Origin: Chloroflexota bacterium
GTDB taxonomy: Bacteria > Chloroflexota > Chloroflexia > Thermomicrobiales > UBA6265
Assembly (NCBI GenBank): GCA_023389575.1
Contig: JAEWEG010000043.1
Coordinates: 1-52,275, forward strand
Direction of reading: 5' to 3'
Length of the DNA stretch: 52,275 nucleotides
The number at the start of each line of letters is the position of its first letter. Within the stretch, counting starts at the first letter, position 1. The translations under genes were made by a program, and so were the position numbers. A model generated the notes under the pieces. That model was not told the origin of the DNA, made no database searches, and worked only from the letters and a program-made list of their open reading frames with translations. Below are positions 17,248 through 23,594 of the stretch, one piece after another.

Positions 17248-17280
17248 GGCCGGACCTCTTTCGGGGGTCCGGCCTTTTAT
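17248..17280 (+). terminator. Intrinsic terminator after the dcd-side genes
   Basis: GGCCGGACC (17248-17256) pairs with GGTCCGGCC (17266-17274) around a 9-base loop, followed by TTTTAT. It ends the rightward unit that closes at 17208. Confidence 0.88.
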
Positions 17281-17372
17281 GTTGAATGCGGACAGGGAGT
17301 GTCCGGCGGGTTGGGGATAGTGAGGCCATGTTTCGTCATGCCGATACGTCCCTACCCCGCTGGAGGCGCCCG

Positions 17373-17894
17373 ATGAGTCCCGTAAGGTCCCGCATTAATG
17401 AGCCGGCTACGGCCGCGCCGGTGGCCGAGAGCTTCGCCTACACCCAGAAGCTGGTACGGCGGGTCGACGACCTGGTGCTTTCGAACGCCTGGCTGAAGTG
17501 GTACGAAATCAGCCGGCCGGGCGTGGATTTGGTCGAACTGGGAACGGAGTCTCGCCGGTTCCTGAGGGATGAAGTTCGGAAGGGTCGCCTGCGGCTCGAG
17601 CAGCGGTTTGGCTTCGTGCTGCTGCACCACTGTACCGATGTGGTGTTCCTGCTCGTGCTGACGTGGAACAACGACTACGAGTTGTGGCAGACGACGTTCG
17701 TGCGGGAACTCGGTGGGGATGGCGGATTTGAGCGGACGACCCGGGAAGTGGCCGGGCACCGTCCGATGCTGTGCGTGTGGGAGTTGATGCCCGTGAGCCA
17801 CGAGCGGGATGCCTGGGTGCGCTATTTGCGTTCGGAGCGCGGCGCACGAGATTTGGCGGCCTATAAGGCGTCGACGTTCGAGGGCATGTGCTGA
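17373..17894 (+). CDS. Conserved protein of unknown function
   Basis: 173 residues. The ATG at 17373 has GGAGG 6 bases upstream, preferable to longer in-frame starts at 17286 and 17328. The sequence is a compact alpha/beta protein with RRFLRDEVRKGRLRLEQRFGFVLLHHCTDVVFLLVLTWNNDYELWQTTF in its middle and LCVWELMPVSHERDAWVRYLRS near the end. There is no signal peptide or clear TM helix. I do not recognise it. It lies between two strong terminators and so forms its own transcription unit. A parS-like site starts 6 bases after its stop. Confidence 0.72.
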   Translation: MSPVRSRINEPATAAPVAESFAYTQKLVRRVDDLVLSNAWLKWYEISRPGVDLVELGTESRRFLRDEVRKGRLRLEQRFGFVLLHHCTDVVFLLVLTWNNDYELWQTTFVRELGGDGGFERTTREVAGHRPMLCVWELMPVSHERDAWVRYLRSERGARDLAAYKASTFEGMC

Positions 17895-17899
17895 GCGGG

Positions 17900-17915
17900 C
17901 ATTTCACGTGAAACA
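17900..17915. other. parS: parS site 1 (14 of 16 match)
   Basis: CATTTCACGTGAAACA matches the bacterial ParB-binding consensus TGTTTCACGTGAAACA except for the first two bases. It lies between a stop codon and a terminator and is one of three such sites within 660 bases. Confidence 0.8.
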
Positions 17916-17917
17916 CA

Positions 17918-17953
17918 ACGGGGGCGACTGGCGGTGCCAGTCGCCCCCGTTTT
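17918..17953. terminator. Bidirectional terminator between convergent genes
   Basis: ACGGGGGCGACTGG (17918-17931) pairs perfectly with CCAGTCGCCCCCGT (17937-17950), loop CGGTG, followed on the plus strand by TTTCG. It sits between the rightward gene ending at 17894 and leftward ndk ending at 17976. Confidence 0.82.
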
Positions 17954-17975
17954 CGTACCGTGCGTGGTTCGAGGA

Positions 17976-18437
17976 TTAGTCCTCGACGATCCAGGCGTCG
18001 ATCGCGCGGCTGTAGTCGACGATGCCACCGTCGCCGAAGAAGATGCCGACCTCGCGCTCGGCGGCTTCGACGCTGTCGGAGGCATGGACGAGGTTACGGC
18101 CGATGGTGAGGCCGAAGTCGGCGCGGATGGTGCCTGGCGCGGCCTCGGCCGGGCGAGTGGCGCCATTGGTGGTGCGGGTGATCGCGATGGCGTCCGGGCC
18201 CTCAAGGATCAGCAGCACGGACGGAGCGGAGGTGATGTACTCGACCAGTCCCTCGAAGAAGGGCTTGCCCTTGTGCTCGCCATAGTGACGCTCGGCTGTT
18301 TCACGTGAAACAACCTCGAGCTTGAGAGCGGCGATCTTCAGGCCGCGCTTTTCGTAGCGAGCGAGGATGTCGCCGATGAGGCCGCGCTGAACCGCGTCCG
18401 GCTTGATGATGACGAGTGAGCGTTCGATCTGTGCCAC
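17976..18437 (-). CDS. ndk: Nucleoside diphosphate kinase
   Basis: 153 residues from GTG 18437 (AGGGAG about 10 bases upstream). It shows the family start RSLVIIKPDAVQRGLIG and the active-site segment NLVHASDS, with the phospho-accepting His, plus TRTTNGATRPAEAAPGTIRADFG. It interconverts NTPs and NDPs. Length matches the 140-155 residue norm, with a short C-terminal extension. A perfect 16-bp parS site lies inside the gene (18297-18312), encoding VVSRETA with A/T-ending codons that are unusual in this GC-rich sequence. Confidence 0.96.
   Translation of the reverse strand: MAQIERSLVIIKPDAVQRGLIGDILARYEKRGLKIAALKLEVVSRETAERHYGEHKGKPFFEGLVEYITSAPSVLLILEGPDAIAITRTTNGATRPAEAAPGTIRADFGLTIGRNLVHASDSVEAAEREVGIFFGDGGIVDYSRAIDAWIVED
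18297..18312. other. parS: parS site 2, perfect, inside ndk
   Basis: TGTTTCACGTGAAACA is a perfect match to the ParB centromere consensus. It falls within ndk codons for Val-Ser-Arg-Glu-Thr, so the sequence is both coding and a presumed ParB loading site. Confidence 0.93.
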
Positions 18438-18546
18438 GTGGTGTGTACTCCCTGGGTGAGGTTGAATACGCGTCGCCGGTGATATGCCTCGGCGACGTCA
18501 CGGCTTACAAGGATAGCGATTTCAGCGGATTCGTGCCCATAGCCGG

Positions 18547-18562
18547 TGTTTCACGTGAAACA
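18547..18562. other. parS: parS site 3, perfect, upstream of ndk
   Basis: TGTTTCACGTGAAACA again matches the consensus fully, in the gap between ndk and the next leftward gene. The bases just right of sites 2 and 3 are also alike (both continue with CCTCGAGC). Confidence 0.93.
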
Positions 18563-18575
18563 CCTCGAGCGAGGA

Positions 18576-18923
18576 TCAACGGGAGGGGCCGTTGAACGGT
18601 TCCGGATCGGTAGGGACGACGTCCTCGGAGGTATCGGCGCTTGCAACCACCTTCGCCGCGCCTTGAGAACCGACGGACTCGGCGTTCGCATCAACGGTGC
18701 CGGTCGAAACACTCTCGACGGTCCCGTCCGTCGACCCGTCCTGGGCCGTCGTCGCGGCGCGAGTGGCCCGCCGCTTCACCGGACCGGCCGTCTCGGTCGC
18801 GGGCCGGTTCTGGCGCTTCCGCTGCCGGGCCATCTCAAGGGTCCACAGCGTGACGGCCACGGCGACGACCAGCGGCACCACGATCACGACGACGACGAGC
18901 AGAAACCATTCAAATCCGGTCAT
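18576..18923 (-). CDS. Small single-pass membrane protein
   Basis: 115 residues from ATG 18923. It begins MTGFEWFLLVVVVIVVPLVVAVAVTLW, one transmembrane helix, followed by a basic stretch (RQRKRQNR) and a Thr/Ala/Asp-rich, probably disordered tail. The basic residues after the helix suggest that the tail is cytoplasmic. No family recognised. A second protein of the same plan lies just upstream on the same strand (19074-19331). The SD is weak, which lowers confidence. Confidence 0.62.
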   Translation of the reverse strand: MTGFEWFLLVVVVIVVPLVVAVAVTLWTLEMARQRKRQNRPATETAGPVKRRATRAATTAQDGSTDGTVESVSTGTVDANAESVGSQGAAKVVASADTSEDVVPTDPEPFNGPSR

Positions 18924-19073
18924 GCACCAATTCCATGGGACGAAGCGAGAGGCCAACCGGCGGGCACGAAACAGGCCCGATCACCGGACAGAGGCAAGCG
19001 TAACAAAAAGCGGAGCTGGCGGTATGCCAACCCCGGCAGGAGTACGAGTCTTGATCGAGTATCGCGCCGTGAG

Positions 19074-19331
19074 TCACGACGGACCATCGCCGCCGTGAGA
19101 TGAGACATCCCAGGTGGTGCGGGTGGTGGAGTGCTGCTGGAAGACCGTCTGATCCGTTACCGTCATTCCCGGCTGCCTCCCAGACTTCTTCCCGTGCTCG
19201 CCAGCGCCGGGGTCCGAGCTGGCATAGGCGTCCCTGGACTGGCGGCGAACCTGACGGGCAAGCCGCCAGGCAACCAACGCGATGGCAAGGACGATCAGGA
19301 TGCCGATGAGTGCCGATAGCGAATCGGACAT
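19074..19331 (-). CDS. Small single-pass membrane protein
   Basis: 85 residues from ATG 19331, with GAGGGG about 9 bases upstream. The N-terminus SLSALIGILIVLAIALVAWRLA is one transmembrane helix, followed by a basic RQVRRQSR and a polar tail. Function unknown. Same direction and layout as the gene at 18576-18923, 150 bases apart, possibly one unit. Confidence 0.6.
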   Translation of the reverse strand: MSDSLSALIGILIVLAIALVAWRLARQVRRQSRDAYASSDPGAGEHGKKSGRQPGMTVTDQTVFQQHSTTRTTWDVSSHGGDGPS

Positions 19332-19700
19332 GGGTCAGGTCCCCTCTGATCACGCTCGCCGGGCCGATCGGAGAATCACGACGGCGATGCGAAACTCGGA
19401 CTGGATGGTCTTTCCATTGTATCAGCGGAAGAAACTCCGCCCGGGAGGCCCGGTCAGTTCCTGGGGCAGGCATGACGTCTCAAACGGAGTCCGCGTGTTT
19501 CGTCAGGACAGCCACACGCTCGCCCGCGGCGGAGGGCCATGCCACGCTCCGCTCCGCACAGGCTTGGGCCCTCCCTACACGGCTGCCCCGACAGAAGAAC
19601 GGAATTGGAAGGACCGCGCCGTTCCCCTGGCATGCTCCCGGATTCGGTATCACCTTCTCGGATTGGCGAACGAAACTACACATCAAATGCCACAGACACA
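19332..19700. other. Intergenic stretch without a gene
   Basis: Open frames here are short or arginine- and proline-rich without SD. I see nothing beyond the likely promoter zone of the leftward small membrane gene. The right border is the terminator of the 2-oxoacid dehydrogenase operon. Confidence 0.45.
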
Positions 19701-19732
19701 AAACGGGGGCTGGCGATCACCAGCCCCCGTTT
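19701..19732 (-). terminator. Intrinsic terminator of the pyruvate dehydrogenase operon
   Basis: AAACGGGGGCTGG (19701-19713) pairs perfectly with CCAGCCCCCGTTT (19720-19732). On the minus strand the stem is followed by TGTGTCTGTGG after its terminal T-run. It lies 22 bases after the E2 stop. Confidence 0.85.
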
Positions 19733-19753
19733 CACGTTGTCCGTCCTGAGCGC

Positions 19754-21076
19754 CTAGGAGACGGCGAGCAGGACCGGGTTTTCGAGGTAGTTCTTCACCG
19801 ACTGGAGGAAGGTCGCGACGGTCGCGCCATCCAGCGCGCGGTGGTCGGCCGAGACCGTGAGCTTCATCACGTGGCCAACCTTCACCTTGCCGTCCCTGAC
19901 GACCGGCGTCTCGTGGACCGAGCCAACGGCGAGGATCGCGGCCTGCGGCGGATTGATGACGGCGATGAACTCGTCCACGTCGAACATGCCAAGGTTCGAG
20001 ATGGTGAACGTACCGCCCTGGTACTCCTCGGGCGTGAGGCCGCCCTCGCGGGCGCGCTTGCCGAGGTCCTTCGTCATCCGGGCGATGGCGCCGAGGCTCT
20101 TGCCATCGGCGGCCGGCACGAACGGAGCGATCAAGCCACCATCGATCGCGATGGCGATGTTGATGTCGATCGAATCGTGCTGATAGAGGTTGTCGGCCTC
20201 CCAGGAGGTGTTGACCTCCGGGTGGTCGCGCAGCGCGAGGGCGGCGGCCTTTACGATCAGGTCGTTGACGGAAACCTTGGTGCCACTGGCCTCCAGCGAC
20301 GCGTTGATGCTGGAGCGGAACTCCATCGCGGCGCCCATGTTGACGCTGGACGTGACGTAGTAGTGCGGGATGTCGCGCTTGGACTCGGCCATCCGCTTGC
20401 CGGTGACGCGGCGGATGCGAGCCAGGTCGACCAGCGAGCCCTTGCCGGACGGCTCCTGAGGCGCCGCGGCGGCTGGCTGCTGGGCGGCCGGTGCCTGAGC
20501 GGCGGGGGCGGCGGCAGCCGGGGCCGTCTTCTCGCCCGAGACGTACGGCTGAATGTCCTTGTTGATAATGCGTCCACCAGGACCGGTGCCGGCAACCTGG
20601 TTGAGGTCAATGCCGTGCTCCTCGGCGAGGCGCTTGACCAGCGGAGAGGCGCGGAGGCGCTCGCCGGGCGCGCGATCGACGACCTGGGCGGCGGGTTCCT
20701 GGGTGGACTGGGCCGGTTCGGCGGCGGCCGGGGCCGCTGCCTGCTGTTCGGCGGCGGCGGGCTCCTGAGTGGCAGCCTCCGGCTCCGGCGCGGATTCGGC
20801 GGCGGCCTCGGACGCCTCGGGGGCGCCCTGGCCAACTTCGTCCTCGGCGCCGATGGTGGCGATGACGGTTCCGATCGCGGCAGTGGCGCCCTCATCGAGC
20901 AGGATGTTCGTGAGGAAGCCGTCTTCCTGGGCCTCGATCTCGAGGGTTACCTTGTCGGTTTCGATCTCGGCGATGGGATCGCCTTCGGCGACCTCATCTC
21001 CGGCGGCCTTCAACCATTTCAGAAGTGTTCCTTCTTCCATGGCGTCGCCCATTTTGGGCATGATCACCGTTCCCAT
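19754..21076 (-). CDS. pdhC: Dihydrolipoamide acyltransferase, E2 of a 2-oxoacid (pyruvate) dehydrogenase complex
   Basis: 440 residues. The lipoyl domain (1-78) has the lipoylated Lys42 in EIETDKVTLE. An Ala/Pro/Glu linker, a peripheral-subunit-binding domain (RLRASPLVKRLAEEHGIDLNQVAGTGPGGRI), a second linker and the catalytic domain follow. The active site is SADHRALDGA, with His412 and Asp416. It transfers the acyl group from lipoate to CoA. The ATG at 21076 is 3 bases after the E1beta stop, with GAGGG upstream. One lipoyl domain only. Family alternatives are branched-chain or acetoin dehydrogenase E2; the gene order with pyruvate-type E1 subunits favours pyruvate or acetoin. Confidence 0.94.
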   Translation of the reverse strand: MGTVIMPKMGDAMEEGTLLKWLKAAGDEVAEGDPIAEIETDKVTLEIEAQEDGFLTNILLDEGATAAIGTVIATIGAEDEVGQGAPEASEAAAESAPEPEAATQEPAAAEQQAAAPAAAEPAQSTQEPAAQVVDRAPGERLRASPLVKRLAEEHGIDLNQVAGTGPGGRIINKDIQPYVSGEKTAPAAAAPAAQAPAAQQPAAAAPQEPSGKGSLVDLARIRRVTGKRMAESKRDIPHYYVTSSVNMGAAMEFRSSINASLEASGTKVSVNDLIVKAAALALRDHPEVNTSWEADNLYQHDSIDINIAIAIDGGLIAPFVPAADGKSLGAIARMTKDLGKRAREGGLTPEEYQGGTFTISNLGMFDVDEFIAVINPPQAAILAVGSVHETPVVRDGKVKVGHVMKLTVSADHRALDGATVATFLQSVKNYLENPVLLAVS

Positions 21077-21079
21077 GGA

Positions 21080-22063
21080 TTAACCCTCTAGATACAGAAC
21101 CCGGCGCGCAGCGTCGATGACCTGCTGATCGCTCGGGAAGGCGGCAATTTCGAGATTCCGGGCGTAGGGAGCGGGCACTTCGGCGCCGCTCACGCGCTCG
21201 ACGGGCGCATCGAGATCGTCGAAGGCGTGGGCCTGGATGGTCGCGGCGACCTCGCTGGCGACGCTGAACCAGCGCCACTGCTCCTGGACGACGACCGCGC
21301 GATGGGTCTTGCGAACCGAGTTGACGATGGTGTCCACGTCGAACGGGCGGATCGAGCGGATGTCGACCACCTCGGCGTCGATGCCGTCCTCGGCCAGCTT
21401 GTCGGCGATGCGGAGCAGCATCGGGACCTGCCGCCCGTAGGCGATGAGGCTGACGTCCTTGCCCTCGCGGGCGATACGGGCCTTGCCAAACTCGACGGTG
21501 TAGTCACCCTCGGGAACCTCGCCCTTGGTGCCGTAGAGCGCGCCGGCTTCGAGGAAGATGACCGGATCCGGGTCGCGGATGGCGGCGAGCATCATGCCCT
21601 TGACGTCTTCCGGGGTGGATGGCGAGACGACCTTGAGACCCGGGAAGTGGCCGTAGAAGCCTTCGAGGCTGTGGGTGTGCTGGGCCGAGAGCTGGACACC
21701 GCCGCCGTTCGGGCCGCGGATGACCAGCGGAATGGAAACCTGGCCACCGGAGAAGTAGCGAAGCTTGGCGGCATTCTGGATGATCTGGTCCGCCGCCTGG
21801 AACGAGAAGTTCCAGGTCATCATCTCGACGATCGGCCGCATGCCGGCCATGGCCATGCCGATGGCCGCGCCGGTGAAGCCGTTTTCGGCGATGGGGGTAT
21901 CGAGCACGCGGCGGGGGCCGAACTGGTCGATGAGGCCGTTGGTGACCAGGTGGGTGCCACCATAGACGCCGATATCCTCGCCGATGAGCACGACGCGTTC
22001 ATCGCGCTCCATTTCTTCCGCCATCGCGGAGCGCAGGGCATCGCGATAGGTTATGACTGGCAT
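21080..22063 (-). CDS. pdhB: Pyruvate dehydrogenase E1 component, beta subunit
   Basis: 327 residues. It begins ITYRDALRSAMAEEMERDERVVLIGEDIGVYGG, the typical E1beta start. PIAENGFTGAAIGMAMAGMRPIVEMM and QLSAQHTHSLEGFYGHFPGLKVVSPSTPEDVKGM mark the TPP-binding interface and transketolase C-terminal fold. ATG 22063 has GGGA 8 bases upstream. It pairs with E1alpha to decarboxylate the 2-oxoacid and acylate lipoate on E2. It sits between E1alpha (62-base gap) and E2 (3-base gap) in one leftward operon. Confidence 0.95.
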   Translation of the reverse strand: MPVITYRDALRSAMAEEMERDERVVLIGEDIGVYGGTHLVTNGLIDQFGPRRVLDTPIAENGFTGAAIGMAMAGMRPIVEMMTWNFSFQAADQIIQNAAKLRYFSGGQVSIPLVIRGPNGGGVQLSAQHTHSLEGFYGHFPGLKVVSPSTPEDVKGMMLAAIRDPDPVIFLEAGALYGTKGEVPEGDYTVEFGKARIAREGKDVSLIAYGRQVPMLLRIADKLAEDGIDAEVVDIRSIRPFDVDTIVNSVRKTHRAVVVQEQWRWFSVASEVAATIQAHAFDDLDAPVERVSGAEVPAPYARNLEIAAFPSDQQVIDAARRVLYLEG

Positions 22064-22125
22064 TCGCCAATTCCCTTTCTCTGCTGGTTCATCGCAGTAT
22101 TAGACATAACGGTGGCCAGCATCGA

Positions 22126-23208
22126 TTAACCCGCCGCCTGCACGGTCACGCCCTCGGCGTAGACATCGGTGAGGAGTTCGCTGAGATCCGGATCCGGGCT
22201 CTCCTCGGAGAACTTCACGGCCTCGTCCATGATCGCCTTGGCCTCGGCGCGAATGGTGGAGATGGTTTCTTCATCCACACCCTGCTCCTCGAGCCGCTTC
22301 TCGAACAGCCCGATTGGATCCCGCTCGCGCCACTTCTTCACTTCCTCCTTGGTGCGGTACTTCTCAAGGAAGTCGGCCGCGCCGTGAGGCATGATCCGGT
22401 AGGTGAGGGCCTCGACGGCGAACGGCTTGCCAGTTTCGCGAACGCGGTCGACCGCTTCCTTCGCGACCTGGAGCACGGCCTCGACGTCCATGCCATCGAC
22501 CTTGGTGTACTCGATGCCGTAGGACTCGAACTTCTTGCCGAGGTCGGTATTGGCCGTGGCGCGTTCCACGCTGGTGCCCATGCCGTACTGGTTGTTCTCG
22601 AGGATGAAGAGGCAGGGGTTCAGGTTGTCCTTGCCCCAGAGCCCGGAGAGGTTGGCGGCCTCGTGGAAGGCACCGTTGTGAATGGCGCCGTCGCCCAGGT
22701 AGAGCTGGGTGATGCCGCCGGTCTTCTGGTAAGCCTGGCTGAAGGCGGTGCCGACACCCAGCGGAATGTGCCCGCCCACGATGCCGTAGCCGCCGTAGAA
22801 GCCGTTGTCGACATCGAAGAGGTGCATGGACCCGCCCTTGCCCTTGACCAGGCCGGTGCCCTTGCCATAGAGCTCGGCCATCACCGCCTTGGGGTCGGAG
22901 CCGAGGAGAAGGACGTGGGCGTGGTCACGATAGGCCGTGATGACCATGTCCTCTTCCTGGTGGTACTGGAGGAAGCCCGTGGCAACGGCTTCCTGGCCGC
23001 TGTACACGTGCATGTAGCCGCCGACCTTGCCCTGCCGGAAGCCGCGCTGGGCGGCGTCCTCGAACAGCCGGATCTCGACCATCTTCCTGTAGAGCGTGAG
23101 CATGTCGTCGGTGGACAAGGATACGGCTGCGGGAGAACCGTTGCTCCCGTTATCCGCCGGCTTCGCCGCCGGTTTACGCCGTCTTCCCTGGCTTGGGGTA
23201 GTCGCCAT
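22126..23208 (-). CDS. pdhA: Pyruvate dehydrogenase E1 component, alpha subunit
   Basis: 360 residues from ATG 23208 (GAGAGG 7 bases upstream). The TPP motif runs from GDGAIHNGAFHEAANLSGLW to LFILENNQYG, and GKGGSMHLFDVDNGFYGGYGIVGG is the conserved E1alpha loop. The first about 30 residues are a basic, low-complexity extension (GRRRKPAAKPADNGSNGSP). First gene of the E1alpha-E1beta-E2 operon. No E3 (dihydrolipoamide dehydrogenase) follows, so E3 must be supplied elsewhere, as in many acetoin or pyruvate dehydrogenase clusters. Confidence 0.95.
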   Translation of the reverse strand: MATTPSQGRRRKPAAKPADNGSNGSPAAVSLSTDDMLTLYRKMVEIRLFEDAAQRGFRQGKVGGYMHVYSGQEAVATGFLQYHQEEDMVITAYRDHAHVLLLGSDPKAVMAELYGKGTGLVKGKGGSMHLFDVDNGFYGGYGIVGGHIPLGVGTAFSQAYQKTGGITQLYLGDGAIHNGAFHEAANLSGLWGKDNLNPCLFILENNQYGMGTSVERATANTDLGKKFESYGIEYTKVDGMDVEAVLQVAKEAVDRVRETGKPFAVEALTYRIMPHGAADFLEKYRTKEEVKKWRERDPIGLFEKRLEEQGVDEETISTIRAEAKAIMDEAVKFSEESPDPDLSELLTDVYAEGVTVQAAG

Positions 23209-23594
23209 GTGAAGGCCTCTCGGGATGCTAGGCATGCCTGCATTGGCACGCGGCCGATTCAATCAACGGGCATACCGGCGGGCGCCGCGACGACTCATGC
23301 TCCATCGGAGCCCAGCAAGGCCATGGAGCCGGTATCGCCACGAGGCGGGGAACGATTCCATCGGACAGGGCTGGGACGATAGTGGGCCGGTTCGCGCGGG
23401 CGCCCGCCAGTTACCCATAATCACCGGGAATTGTACCCGACATCCGTGGCGGCGGCGCGCCTGCGTTCGTGCAATTGTGTGCCGATTGTATGCGCGTGCC
23501 CGAATCCATGGGTGGGATGCCCCTGGAAGAAGATGCAGGCCGGCGAACCATGGCCAGGCATGATTCACCCGTTGACCGCGGGCGAAGGTGGCGC
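23209..23594. other. Intergenic region upstream of pdhA
   Basis: It separates two leftward genes. I find no convincing coding frame. A TACAAT on the minus strand near 23430 could be a -10 box, but no matching -35 is clear. Nothing else stands out. Confidence 0.4.
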
